Shown: positions 1-13,485 of the stretch, piece after piece
Layout of the letters: every line of letters begins with the position of its first letter
How positions within the stretch are numbered: position 1 is the first letter of the stretch
Assembly (NCBI GenBank): GCA_947044405.1
Contig: CAMRHE010000077.1
Location: forward strand, 5,981,501 to 6,045,500
Direction of reading: 5' to 3'
DNA from: Leptodactylus fallax
Lineage: Eukaryota; Chordata; Amphibia; Anura; Leptodactylidae
DNA: 64,000 nt
Notes under the pieces: generated by a model
The model's input: the letters and a program-made list of their open reading frames with translations, nothing else
Database searches by the model: none
Told to the model about the DNA's origin: nothing
Position numbers and translations under genes: made by a program

Positions 1-1181
1 GCTTCAGTTCTTTGAGGTTTGTTGACATTTATTTATGCACAGTTCTTTTAAAGATCCTGCCACAGCATTTCAATTGGATTGAGATCTGGGCTTTAATTGG
101 GCAGTTATAACTTGGTTATTCTCTTTTTCAACCATTCTGTTGTAGATCGTCCTGGACAACCTCATGTTTGACTATAGAATACTTTGGTATATAGAAGAGT
201 TCATGGTCAACTCAACAACTACATGATGTCCAGGTCTTGTGGCTGCAAAAGAAACCTAAATCATCACCCCTCCACCACCGGGCTTGACAGATGATGAGAT
301 AGTGATGATATGCGTTTCGTTTTCACCAAAAGTACCAAATGTGGTGCTGTGTATTATGGCCAAAACCACTGCACTTTAGTCTTGCATGTCAAATGGACAT
401 TGTTCTACAAGTCTTGTGGTTTCTTCAGATGCAGCTCTGCACAGTTAAGCCATGCTGCCATGTTCTTTTTAGAAAGAAGAGGATTTCTCCTGACAACTTC
501 AAACAATCCATACTTGTTCAGTCTTTTTCTAACTGTTTTGTCATGCACTTGAACATTTACCATTCTAACGGTGGCCTGTAGAGCCTTAAAAGTAGCTCTT
601 CTCAAGTTTTTTGCAGTTTCTCTGAGCATTGCACAGGCTTACCTTGGGGTGAATTTGCTGGGATGTCCACTTCTGGGAAGATTGTCAGCTGTCCTGAATG
701 TTTTCCACTTGCTCACTGTAGAATTATGGACTTCAAATTGTTTAGAAATGGGCTTATAACCATTTCTAGATTGATGGGCAGCAACAATTACCTCTCTAAG
801 ATCAATGCTGATGTCCTTCTTCCTTGACATTGTGTTATTACACACCTAAATGCTCCAGATTAGCAAACTGACAAAAATCCTGCTTTTATAGAGGTGGTCA
901 CACTTGCTGATGATCAGTTAATCAAGTGCATTTGATGGGCAGCCCCTGGCTACTACTATGGAAGCAGTAAGGGTGTACTTAATTTTTCACACATTGCTTC
1001 TGCATTGTGGTCTAGTTTTTGTTAAATAAATAATGCCACCGTATAATTTGTTATGTGATGTTCATCATCTGAATTTGCATTTACCTAATGTTAAGACCAT
1101 CTAAGGACTAGTTTTTAAATTATGCCCTGATACATAAAACCATAGAATTCAAAGAGGATGTACTTTTTTTGCTCATTACTG
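1..1181 (-). mobile_element. Decayed Tc1-like transposon, left part cut by the window edge
   Basis: A minus-strand transposase relic spans about 845 to 1. It starts MSRKKDISIDLREVIVAAHQ with a helix-turn-helix region (STVSKWK...LPRSGHPSKFTPR), then changes frame near 635 and continues as TAKNLRRATFKALQ, KRLNKYGLFEVVRRNPLLSK and similar Tc1 segments. Many stops follow, so it is dead. The right terminus is near 1181, where CAGTAATGAGCAAAA is read inward on the minus strand. The other terminus lies beyond position 1. Confidence 0.8.
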
Positions 1182-2094
1182 TTTATGTAATTGAATGTGA
1201 TATGAATATATGATTATATATATATATATATATATATTGGACAATTATTTAAAGAATTGTGACCCTCTTCCTCCAATTGGTGTGGCTCTTAGCTACTAGC
1301 TAATTTAGGTCTTATAGCTCAGCTAGCCTTATTACATCATATAAGAAAGGGTTATCTAGAAAAGAAAACCACTTTAAGACCCTGATCCCATGTGTGTCCT
1401 GGCTGTACTAAGCCTGGGAAACCTGCCAAACACTGAATCATTCATTGTAGCAGTAACTGAATGGAGTTCATATAATGCAAAGTGCCACAACACTATACTA
1501 TTTATAGCATTTATTAGAACAATTACTGCTATGGTGGCATACCTAAAATAAACTGCAATAAGCTGATGAGTTGTCTAATGAAGAAAACGTATGGAGTTCA
1601 CAAAGACATGCCAGACATGAGAAGATGATAGATTAACAACTATAGCACATGTAGTGATTTAAGAGCAGTCAAAATACATCCCAAAGTTGTCTTCTTGGAC
1701 CATAAACTGTTTAGCTACATTGTTTGTTTGAACAACCAATATGGTCACAGCCTCGATAAAGGTTGGCACCCACATTTTCCGAACACCTGATTTCTCGTCA
1801 GATATGGATAGCAATGAAAATAGAGACCAAGGCCACCATACACTTTAGATTTCGGACAGCCGTCATGTGATTGTCCAATTGATGTAGTCATATGACTCAT
1901 CCCACCATCAACTGCAACAACTAAACTGTTCGATCAGGGGGGCAGTTTACTTGTTAAAAAAAAAAGAAAGCACGGTAAATTTGTACAGGTTGGCTGGTGA
2001 CCAGCCAAAAGTGAGCCATCATGTAAGGTCTCATGTACACGAACATATTTTTATCTGCAATGCGGCTAAAAGTGTGTCTGTATGTATATATGTA

Positions 2095-2104
<10 letters not shown>
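1182..2104. other. Intergenic stretch with an AT microsatellite
   Basis: No gene recognised. It contains a TA dinucleotide run at about 1213-1240 and an A-rich run at 1956-1970. Nothing else is supported. Confidence 0.5.
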
Positions 2105-2145
<41 letters not shown>

Positions 2146-2151
2146 AATTTG
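2105..2151. repeat. (TG)n(TA)n microsatellite
   Basis: TG repeats pass into a TA run of about 20 units. The run abuts the inner edge of the inverted Tc1 terminal fragment that starts at 2152. Confidence 0.9.
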
Positions 2152-2298
2152 GCTTTTTGACAATTCTTTTTGTGGTTTTCCATTGACGACAAATTAAATG
2201 AAGATATTATTACCAAAGCATTTGTGATTGCAATCATTTTCTGGAAGAAATTGAGTATTATCTGACAGAATTGCAGGGGTGCCAATACTTTTGGCCAG

Positions 2299-2303
<5 letters not shown>
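2152..2303 (-). repeat. Inverted terminal fragment of the Tc1 element at 4022-5660
   Basis: This segment is a nearly identical inverted copy of 4022-4184. It matches that left terminus better than the element's own right terminus does; for example, it shares the GGTAATAATATC and GTCGTCAATGG variants. Its outer end (GTGCCAATACTTTTGGCCAGC) points toward the element at 2334-3979. Confidence 0.85.
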
Positions 2304-2333
<30 letters not shown>

Positions 2334-3976
2334 CAGTCATATGAAAAAGTTTGGGCACCCCTATTAATCTTAATCATTTTTACTTCTAAATATTTGGGTG
2401 TTTGCAACAGCCATTTCAATTTGATATATCTAATAACTGATGGACACAGTAATATTTCAGGATTGAAATGAGGTTTATTGTACTAACAGAAAATGTGCAA
2501 TATGCATTAAACCAAAATTTGACCGGTGCAAAAATTTGGGTACCCTTATCATTTTATTGATTTGAAGACTCCTAACCACTTTTTACTGACTTACTGAAGC
2601 ACAAAATTGGTTTTGTAACCTCACTGAGCTTTGAACTTCATAGCCAGGTGTATCCAATCATGAGAAAAGGTATTTAAGGTGGCCAATTGCAAGTTATTCT
2701 CCTATTTGAATCTCCTCTGAAGAGTGGCATCATGGGCTCCTCAAAACAACTCTCAAATGATCTGAAAACAAAGATTGTTCAACATAGTTGTTCAGGGGAA
2801 GGATACAAAAAGTTGTCTCAGAGATTTAACCTGTCAGTTTCCACTGTGAGGAACATAGTAAGGAAATGGAAGATCACAGGGACAGTTCTTGTTAAGCCCA
2901 GAAGTGGCAGGCCAAGAAAAATATCAGAAAGGCAGAGTAGAAGAATGGTGAGAACAGTCAAGGACAATCCACAGACCACCTCCAAAGAGCTGCAGCATCA
3001 TCTTGCAGATGGTGTCACTGTGCATCGGTCAACAATACAGCACACTTTGCACAAGGAGAAGCTGTATGGGACAGTGATGCGAAAGAAGCCGTTTCTGAAA
3101 GCACACCACAAACAGAGTCGCCTGAGGTATGCAAAAGCACATTTGGACAAGCCAGCTTCATTTTGGAAGAAGGTCCTGTGGACTGATGAAACAAAGATTG
3201 AGTTGTTTGGTCATACAAAAAGGCGTTATGCATGGCGTCCAAAAAACACAGCATTCCAAGAAAAACACTTGCTACCCACTGTAAAATTTGGTGGAGGTTC
3301 CATCATGCTTTGGGGCTGTGTGGCCAAAGCCAGCACCAGGAATCTTTTTAAAGTTGAGAGTCGCATGGATTCAACTCAGTATCAGCAGATTCTTGAGAAT
3401 AATGTACAAGAATCAGTGACGAATTTGAAGTTACGCCGGGGATGGATATTTCAGCAAGACAATGATCCAAAACACAGCTCCAAATCTACTCAGGCATTCA
3501 TGCAGAGGAACAATTACAATTTTCTGGAATGGCCATCCCAGTCCCCAGACCTGAATATCATTGAACATCTGTGGGATAATTTGAAGCAGGCTGTCCATGC
3601 TCGGCGACCATCAAACTTAACTGAACTGGAATTGTTTTGTAAAGAGGAATGGTCAAAAATACCTTCATTCAGGATCCAGGAACTGATTAAAAGCTACAGG
3701 AAGCGACTAGAGGCTGTTATTTTTGCAAAAGGAGGATCTACTAAATATTAATGTCACTTTTCTGTTGAGGTGCCCATACTTTTGCATCGGTCAAATTTTG
3801 GTTTAATGCATATTGCACATTTTCTGTTAGTACAATAAACCTCATTTCAATCCTGAAATATTACTGTGTCCATCAGTTATTAGATATATCAAATTGAAAT
3901 GGCTGTTGCAAACACCCAAATATTTAGAACTAAAAATGATTAAGATTAATAGGGGTGCCCAAACTTTTTCATATGA

Positions 3977-3979
<3 letters not shown>
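2334..3979 (+). mobile_element. Tc1-like transposon with long inverted termini and intact transposase
   Basis: Terminal inverted repeats of about 208 bp (2334-2541 and 3772-3979) start CAGTCATATGAAAAAGTTTG. Each holds two copies of a GGGTGCCC/GGGTACCC-type core, an IR/DR layout. A TA precedes the left end. The right flank is TG followed by TA inside a TA microsatellite, so the target duplication is slightly altered. The single ORF between the termini is complete, so this copy may be autonomous or recently active. Confidence 0.93.
2732..3751 (+). CDS. Tc1-like DD34E transposase, intact (339 aa)
   Basis: The start chosen is the Met before GSSKQLSNDLKTKIVQ, where family homology begins; an in-frame Met at 2687 would add 15 residues. 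The N-terminal half is a paired-like helix-turn-helix domain (GYKKLSQRFNLSVSTVRNIV, GRPRKISERQ). The catalytic core has Asp in LWTDETKIELFG, Asp in [12 protein letters not shown] and Glu in PDLNIIEHLW, with 34 residues between the last two by my count. The C-terminus is AKGGSTKY. No stop or frameshift was found. It would catalyse cut-and-paste at TA sites in the nucleus. Confidence 0.93.
   Translation: MGSSKQLSNDLKTKIVQHSCSGEGYKKLSQRFNLSVSTVRNIVRKWKITGTVLVKPRSGRPRKISERQSRRMVRTVKDNPQTTSKELQHHLADGVTVHRSTIQHTLHKEKLYGTVMRKKPFLKAHHKQSRLRYAKAHLDKPASFWKKVLWTDETKIELFGHTKRRYAWRPKNTAFQEKHLLPTVKFGGGSIMLWGCVAKASTRNLFKVESRMDSTQYQQILENNVQESVTNLKLRRGWIFQQDNDPKHSSKSTQAFMQRNNYNFLEWPSQSPDLNIIEHLWDNLKQAVHARRPSNLTELELFCKEEWSKIPSFRIQELIKSYRKRLEAVIFAKGGSTKY

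Positions 3980-4021
<42 letters not shown>
3980..4021. repeat. (TA)n(CA)n microsatellite between two Tc1 elements
   Basis: The TA run followed by CA units mirrors the (TG)n(TA)n run at 2301-2333 on the other side of the intact element. Confidence 0.85.
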
Positions 4022-5660
<1,639 letters not shown>

Positions 5661-5662
5661 TA

Positions 5663-8600
5663 TATCTCAATGGGCCCATTCACCCCATAGTTTTTGCTGC
5701 TGTGTGTCCAGGCCAAATTGAGGAGCAGCAAATTATGGAGCAGGTCCTATACCTGTGCGTACTTGCGGCTTTGTCAATTCATTTGAATGTATGTGTCAGT
5801 GAAAACCACGGATGACACACATGTTTTACCAATCCGTGCCCGCAGCATGGCTGATCTGTTTTTGGTAGATTAAAGTCTGCTGTTGGCCACAAAAGTTTTT
5901 TCACAGCATCTAGGATGGTAGAGTCTGAGTATTTGTCAATGGAAACCAATGTCTATCGCCAGCTTTAGAAAGTTGGTTGATCACCTATGAAGGAGTTATA
6001 TTGGAGGCCATATTGTCATCCAGCCTAAATGTGAGCAGCAAGAGGTTGGCGGGAAAACAGCATGTATGGTACATGGGTGATATCTACATACTGCACCTAC
6101 CTCCTATCTACCTGATTTCCTGCAGTGAGCCCAGGCTGCAAAGTGGACAGGAATAGGACCTGTACTGAGCTTTTCCTAGTGCTCATGTCTCCTACATGGA
6201 CCCAGGATGACACATTGTCTTTGGTATGGAGTCATAGAAAATAACAGATCAGTGTTGTTTTAGTTAAAAACATGACTATCACAATGACATAGCACATGTT
6301 TCTGTGCATGGACCTTAGCTAGAAGCAAATCTTGTCAAACAGCTGAATAGAACTGTTAAAGCGATCCTCCAGGTTCCTTCTGACTACTCAAGTTCATCCC
6401 CCCAGTATATGCATGGCAGTTACCAAATAATCTTCTATCTCTAACTGTATAACTTTTTCAGGACTGTCCCTAATTTTCTGTAACAATTTCGTCAAATTCA
6501 ATCAGGTCCGAGTCTGAAAGGGGAGCGATTTGTCCAAACTCCACCACAGAATAGGTGCTGCCACCCACCTGGGGAAGTCCTGGGGTAGTTTTTCAATATC
6601 CCTATCATCCAGACAGAAATGGTGGTAAGTATGCCCATGATGTAATAGAAATAATCTCTTTGTGCTCTGACTTCCTGGTCAGTCAGTCTGAGAAGAATGT
6701 GAGACAGAGAAAAGCAGCCTGAGACAAGAGATACATCTCAGTCTTCCTGAAGGCATTGTATCCAAGCTGTTGTTTAAGATCACAACTACCCTCTAAGATT
6801 GCTGAGTAAAAAAGCAGCCAAGAAGCAATGTCTGAGGAAAACCGATACCAGAAGCATCCCCACTATGAACAAGGTGATGTGAACATATACATGCTATGAG
6901 CCAGAAGGTCTTGAGAATGGAGTCTATAATTCTCTACCTATAAAGTCATTTTTATTTATTGTTCTTCTGCATGTTTTTCAGTGTTTCAGATGAAAGAGTT
7001 TATAGATGGCGACACTATTGCTGTATACACTGATATTAATAGCTTGTAAATATTGAGAGAATTGGATCAGTGACCTTCCAGGAAACATGGTCAATTATCC
7101 AAAACCCTTCTTAGAACGGTCTTATATTCACTATAACAAAAGGTCAAGGATCAATCAGGGTAGGAGATATTAAACTAGTTACATAAAGGGCAGGCAGGAT
7201 TGGGCCAAGTGAGTTCTGTCTAACACTATGTTTAAGACAGTCCCACAGTCACTTGGAGAGATTCCCTCTCCTTGCCGGTGTGACATGACAACCTGGACAT
7301 GTTTCTGAAAATAATGGCAGCAGCTGAGGAAACTATAGCCCTGGGAGCAGCTGGCCTGCTCTCTTCAGCCTCCCCTCACCCCATGTTCGCTGCTTCATTG
7401 CTTATGACTCTCATGCTCCTTACAAGGGTTTATTTTAGCTGTGGAGTAAAGGGAGGGGAGTATGTACCTCAGAGTTTAAATATATAACCGGATTGTTCAT
7501 TCATCGGCTTTGGAAGCAGGGACCTTGCAAAAACACCATGAAGGACCAATATGGAAAATATGTGAAATCATTGTATAATGGAGTCCGTGACCAAACAAAA
7601 AAAAAACCCTCAAGTTAATAGCAGTGTTATTTCTAGTTTTTAAGTCATATATTACAGCTGGGTTCATTCAGTTAGGCTTTGCACTTGTAGATTTTTTTTT
7701 TTTTAAGGAAAACCAAATATAGATGCAAAGGGAAGCCAATAATGCTATAGACCCAGGATTAGGGTGTTTAAATTTTTATGGTACCTGTTGGAGCCACAGA
7801 AAGTATACATTGAATTTTACAGCATCAGCTGTAAAAGAATTAAAGGTGTTTACCAAGAAAAGAGTTACGACATGTCAGATGGTCCAGCAGCTGAGACAAC
7901 CCACCATCACCAAAAAGCAGGGGGTTCTTGTCCCAAACTCATTGTGAAGTGGAAGTAAAGGGAAGTTACCTATGAGTAGGCTTCTGTAACACCCATCCAT
8001 TTCCATTGGTGGTGGTCACACATTTAGCATCCTCCTCTTAAAACAAGATTGGGAACTCCCTGTTCTCAAGTTCATTGGGGGTCACAGCTGACATAGAGAC
8101 ACTGATAAGATTTTTGTGACATGTCATATATGTGGTTTGTGGCAAACCAATGTGTAGAAATGCCTTTCATCCTAGGCTTCTGTATAATGCAGACAATGTG
8201 TGAGGTCATACATTTTACATGCTATGTCAATTGTTTAAACACATATTGCAGCACTTCCCAAACTTCTTCAGGTCAAGAACATCAAGCCCTTTAGAAACCA
8301 CCCTGCAGAACCTTAACCTGTTCTCCATACAGACAAAACCTCAGCAGATCAAGGTGCTTAAGCTGATGCCATCCTTCATGCCACCTTTATGCTGCAGTTG
8401 GCCACCATGTGCAGGTGCCATCAGTATAGATGACATGTCAAAGCTGGGGATCCCACCTACTTTAAGAAACACCTATTGAAATTATTTACTAGTGAGGTAA
8501 AACACAGAAATTATATTTACACTTTTCCTCATATTGTTCCTATTATTTGAAAGGGAGCTTTAGTGATTGGTAGATAAATGGGGTCAATACAAAAAACTGG

Positions 8601-8790
8601 CCAATTGTACATTTGGCCTGCCTTTAAATTATTTGCCTTGGCAACTTCTTAATTTTGTTGTATTATATTTGATAGATATGAGCATACTGGTTTGGATTGA
8701 ACTGGATTCGACTTGAACTTTCCAAAAATTTGGGGTTTGATGTGAACCTGAAACTTTGGAGATTTGTCACTTACAAACTGGATGTGAAAT
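5663..8790. other. Intergenic stretch without recognisable genes
   Basis: No exon, RNA gene or classified element could be supported. Short ORFs (for example near 7300 and 7750) have no recognisable domain. A/T runs occur at 7597-7608 and 7690-7704. Confidence 0.4.
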
Positions 8791-9126
8791 TATTATATTC
8801 TGGGGTCTCTTCTAACCCCAGAGTATAATAAGTGGAGGCCCAAGGGAGTTGTGAAACATAACACCTTCCCGTGCCTCTCCTGCGTCCTCAAGGGTCTGGC
8901 TCAGGGTCCTCTTTCAGTCTTCTGGGTGGCATTGTGTGCCCCATGTGACCACTGCGGCCAAATCACAGACTTCAGTGGTGACCCTGGGGTACGTGACATC
9001 ACAGAGGAGGCCGGAAGAGGGAGCACCAGACTCCACAAGGATGCCCAGGACAGGTGAGGGAAGATGAGTATAACTCTTAAGTTTTCAAACCTCCCCTGGG
9101 ACTCCACTTATTATACTCTGAGGTCA
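8791..9126. mobile_element. Foldback MITE
   Basis: The ends are inverted: TATTATATTCTGGGGTCTCT at 8791 and the inverse at about 9095-9126. Each end has its own small inner hairpin (TGGGGTCTCTTCTAACCCCA). A related copy is embedded in the hAT element at 11661-12016. Confidence 0.75.
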
Positions 9127-9744
9127 AAACTTAAGAGTAAAATAATTTAACATCTGGTTTATGATGAAGTTATTTGACCCAAAACAAATCTTTGGGATAA
9201 ACCATCCAAACCCAAAGCAGAGCAAATCTGTAAAGGTTCGTCCATCTCTAATTATATTACTTTACCACAGCTGTACAGTCCCTAAACCCAAGATAAAATT
9301 ACCAAAAATCCCCTCTTGTAATATTATAATGTGTGGGTAGATAAAGGATTGTGTGGCTGTGTCTTGGATCTTTTGAGGACGTGCTATAGTAATGCTAACT
9401 AAATGTTTATCTAAAAGACTTCTCTTTGACACAAATAATGGCTGGTCTGCGTCTAAAAAGCAGCCATGGCAAACACACCTCACCAACTCACATACAATAT
9501 GAACCTCCCATCATGGAAAAATAACGGTGCACAATGTATGCTGAGAATCTTGTTTTACTTAGTTATGCCACTCACAATTCCCTTAAACCCTTTCTGCTGT
9601 AACAACTTTAAAAATTTTTCACTTTCATTTTTTCCTGCCTCCCTTCCAAAAGCCATGTGTTTTTTTTTTTGTTTCTCCATTCACATAGCTATATGAGCGC
9701 TTGTTTTCTGCAGAACAAATTGTAGTTTGGTATTTCAGCCAAGC

Positions 9745-10610
9745 TATGATTACAAAATAGTTTTTTGGGCAGCAGCAGAGATACAAAAGATTTATCATCG
9801 TGGTTGGAAATTTTGTCCAACTTTAGTAGTCATATCATTTGTCATAAAGATTTTGTGGATGCTACTGTATTAGATTTATTTACCGATGCTGCTGGCTCAA
9901 GGGGTCTTGATGGTTATTTTTTGTGGTAACTGGTGCGCTGAAAGCTGGCATGAGTCTTGGCCAACAAAGTTATAAAGAACTTAGTATTTCTGGAATTATT
10001 TCCAGTGGTTGTTTAAATTGTTCTATGTATATGTCCTGCAAGCAGGAATTTCCTCTCTGCATTTTTAAGCGGAAACCCGACAGACCCCATTATAGTTTAT
10101 AGGGTCTGCAGATTAAGCGGATTAGGTTTCCATTTTTCAGGTCCCCAAGCAGACCTGAAGAACGAAAACTCAAGCGCAGGTGTGAGCCTAGCGTAAAGTG
10201 TGTTTTGATTAAGAAAGAACGTCTTGCGTACCTTGGTCATTGGGGATCTAATAGATTTAGGTTGTATATTAAGCCCAAATTTGTTATTTGAGTGTTTGTG
10301 TACTCAGTTTCCAATAAATGTATAGTATGTATCATTGGACACTCTCTTGCCTTTGACCAGAGAAGAGAGTATCACTTGGGAGATATTCCTGCAATTTGGC
10401 AATGGATCCCGAGAATGTTCAAGTGTTCTGAGATTTGTGATTTAAGATGGAGGGAGATCCAGAATCTCTTGTTGATTCATATTTCTTTGTATCCTACTCT
10501 AGATTTAATCATTTTGCATGCTGGCAATGATCTCGGAAAAGTAAGAACTGTGGATTTCATAAATGAGTTACACAATTTCGTTTTATGGGGCTGGAAAGCT
10601 CCAAAAAAAA
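9745..10610 (+). pseudogene. DIRS/Ngaro-type retrotransposon remnant: RNase H, tyrosine recombinase C-terminus, SGNH hydrolase
   Basis: Three blocks lie in retroelement order. At about 9800-10010 a broken frame reads LDLFTDAAGSRGLDGYF and later KNLVFLELFPVVV, typical of the RNase H region of DIRS-like elements. At 10213-10290 a frame reads KKERLAYLGHWGSNRFRLYI then KP, ending in TGA; this fits the C-terminal end of a tyrosine recombinase, with Tyr in RLYIKP as the likely nucleophile. At 10318-10580 follows CIIGHSLAFDQRR ... LIILHAGNDLGKVRTVDFIN, an SGNH-hydrolase-like ORF with GHS and GND blocks. A mutated foldback repeat (about 10040-10195) interrupts the element. Vertebrate Ngaro elements are known to carry such a hydrolase ORF. 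It is non-functional. Confidence 0.72.
10040..10198. repeat. Dispersed repeat ending GTGTGAGCCTAGC, inside the DIRS/Ngaro remnant
   Basis: GGAAACCCGACAGACCCCATTATAG and the terminal GTGTGAGCCTAGCG match the family seen at 57470-57675, which begins GGCTAGGTTCACACTAACGC. Confidence 0.5.
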
Positions 10611-11119
10611 AAAAAAACCAGGGATATGCGCTCCTCCTCAGGAAAATAGGAGTCAGAGTCACCACAGGTCTTGATATGACATAACTTTTATTACAGAAAT
10701 GACTAGGATCAATAAATGAGTTACAGAATGATGTTATTTATTTCAGAAGGTTGTTCACCACCAGCACTAACATTTTTTTTTCTGACTTTTATTCCATTGC
10801 TGGTTCTTCAATGAGAGCCAAAATCAAGATTAGGAAAGGGTCAATAGAGCCCTGGCAAAATGTATGACTTCTTTAGGTGAATTGTCCTTGAGGCTTGTAC
10901 GAGGTATCAGATATCTCAGATAGTGACATGGAAAATAAAATAAAAAAATATCAAAAATAATATCAAAAATTCTTGAAAACGTAGAACATAAAAACTTAGT
11001 TTAAAAAAATAGGTAATTTTTTAGTGACACATTCCCTTTAAGTTAACCCCTAATAAGTACAGCAGTCGTATTAAGTCTTTATGTGACGTATAATCCCATG
11101 CTTGCTTGGTCCATTCTGA

Positions 11120-11348
11120 TGACAATGGGGCAGATTTATGAAACCACATTGCAGAAATGCAACTTTTTTTGTTGCAGATTTTGCTGCGATTTATTGAGCC
11201 AAAGAAGTGGAATGAGCAGAAGGTAAACGTATAAGAGCTTCCTATATTTTTCCCATTCCTTCTGTAGCCGTTCTTGGCTTTGGCTCAAAAAACCACAACA
11301 AAATCTGCAACAAAAAAAGCTGCGTTTCTGCAAATTGTGGCCTCAGCC
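11120..11348. repeat. Palindromic dispersed repeat, AACGCAGCTTTTTTTGTTGC family
   Basis: The arms are inverted: CACATTGCAGAAATGCAACT at 11144 and its complement at 11310-11340. Related copies lie at 18530-18815, 37180-37562, 38777-39190, 57945-58037 and 60825-61050. Confidence 0.65.
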
Positions 11349-11660
11349 TTAAAGAAAAACTGTCTAGTTATCCCAACAACCAAAAACCACTTTCATTTTT
11401 TAAGAGCAGAATACAAAATGAAAGTTGCCCCATGACTGGCCACTATGGGCAGCCAAGACAATTTTTGTTTAGTTTCATCAATCTACCCCAATGAGTACTT
11501 ATCCATTGGCAGTACACAGCAGCACCCTCTATGCCAGGGGTCAGAAACCTATGGCACGCGTGCCACTCTTGGCACGCGAGGCTTATCTCCCTGGCACGGC
11601 AGCGGACTCCTCACCCAGCAGTTTTGATCGGACCAAACACGTCCGAAACGAAACTGCTAC

Positions 11661-12016
11661 TATTATACTGTGGGGTCTCTTCAGACTCCCGAGTATAATA
11701 AGCGGAGCCCCCGGAGAGATGATCAAACATAAAAAACAATGTTACTCACTATTCCACGCTCCGCAGCCATGCTGTACTCTTCAGCTGACAGGGCCTCAGG
11801 TGTCACGTCTGCGTCTGACGTCATTACGCATAATGACGCGACGTGACCCCTGAGACTCAATGAGCGGTCGCTGACTACAGGCAGAAGAGCGCGAAGATAC
11901 AGAGCGGCTGCGGAGCGTGGAATGGTGAGTAACATTGTTTTTTTATGTTTCATCACCTCTCTTTGCCCTCCACTTATTATACTCGGGGGGTCTGAAGAGA
12001 CCCCACAGTATAATAA
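11661..12016. mobile_element. Foldback MITE nested in the hAT element
   Basis: Arms of about 105 bp (11661-11770 and 11905-12016) are nearly perfect inverted copies. They begin TATTATACTGTGGGGTCTCT, match the MITE at 8791-9126, and surround a GC-rich centre with TGACGTCATTACG. Confidence 0.85.
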
Positions 12017-12049
12017 TAGCTAGTGAGTGGCACAAATTGGAATATTATA

Positions 12050-12570
12050 AAAGGTAGAACATTATACCGTGTGCAGGGGCTACTATGGGACATATACCGT
12101 GTGCAGGGGCCACTATAGAGCATAATACCGTGTGCAGGGGCCGCTATGGGACATATACCGTGTGTAGGCGCCGCTATGGGACATATACCGTGTGCAGGGG
12201 CCGCTATGGGACATATACCGTGTGTAGGGGCCGCTATGAGACATATTGCTGTGTGCAGGGGTCGCTATGGGACAAATACTGTGTACAGGGGCCGCTATGG
12301 GACATAATACCGTATGCAGGGACCGCTATGGGACAAATACCGTGTACAGAGGCCGCTATGGGACATAATACCGTGTGCAGAGGCCGCTATGGCACATAAT
12401 ACCATGTTAGAGGCCGCTATGGGACATATACCATGTTGCAGGGGCCGCTATGGGACATAATACCGTGTGCAGGCACCGCTATGGGACATAATACCGTGTG
12501 CAGGGATTGCTATGGCTGTGGGACATAATACCAGTGCAGGGACCACTATGGGACATTATTCTGTATAACG
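12050..12570. repeat. 30-bp minisatellite, about 16-17 units
   Basis: The consensus is CCGTGTGCAGGGGCCGCTAT plus GGGACATATA, with point changes and occasional AATA for ATA. ORFs across it are artefacts of the repeat. Confidence 0.93.
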
Positions 12571-13485
12571 GTATGTTTTCTATATTACGGATGTGTTTTT
12601 GCACAGAAAACTCAAGCTTTGTTTTTTTTTTTTTTGTGCAAAAATGCACCAGTTTTACATCGAATGAAAAAGTTCCAGTGGCCTAAGAATATAGCTGCAT
12701 CCAGATACATAGTGTGTTTTCACCATAAGGATGCCGCCATACGGTGCTCCTGGACACATTTACCACTAATTGGCGGCTGTACATGGACTTTCATTGCTTC
12801 CAATCAGAAAGTACAGGAGCGTCCCAGGAAATAGCAGTAAACGCATGTGTCCTAAAGCATCTGGTGGCAGCACTTCTGTGTTATGGTTTGTGGTATATGA
12901 CTTTAGTTTAGGGGTCGTCAGACTTACAATTATTGACCGGCACTCTGAGTACCTCATCTTTGATTTTTTTTATTAAAATCGGCACGCCAAACAGAAAAGG
13001 TTGCCTACCCCTGCTCTATGCCATCAACTAGATTTGACTTTACATGAGGCATTTTGTGACCACATACAGCATACATTTTTCCAGTTTATAATACGTGAAT
13101 GACTTGTGAGAACTCAACGTCAGCTCCTAAATTTCCTCCAGAGCGCAGCGTAGTAAATCTGTTTTCTACAGTGCAGATACCTTTCTTGTGCCCTTCCTTG
13201 ACCTTCCACTTCTCTTGCAGTATTGCCATGTGGTTTTCAACAAGACGACAGATTTACTAATCCTGTCTAAGATTTAGAAAATGTAAACCTAGGCTAGACC
13301 ATCTCAGTGCATCATATTTAGCACAGCGGCTCATGCTGGTTGACAAATGTGATGAGACGGTCTAGTTTATATCACCTATTAGTTGGCATACTTTGCACCA
13401 TAATTTTGCAATGGGGCAGATTTACATAACAGTTTTCTTACGTAGATGTGTGTTAACCTGAGGCATCTTTAGTCCAAGGACCTCT

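Larger units (their letters stand above)
11535..13013. mobile_element. Non-autonomous hAT element (1479 bp) with perfect 8-bp target duplication
   Basis: It is flanked by CTCTATGC at 11527-11534 and 13014-13021. The ends are CAGGGGTCAGAAACC and the inverse GGTTGCCTACCCCTG, the hAT (Charlie-like) pattern. There is no transposase. Inside are a foldback MITE (11661-12016) and a minisatellite (12050-12570). The right 115 bp match, inverted, the left end of the element at 41749. Confidence 0.92.

Noticed and set aside
10477..10665. Minus-strand 62-residue ORF
   Set aside because: Antisense to the SGNH-hydrolase-like remnant, with no recognisable content.
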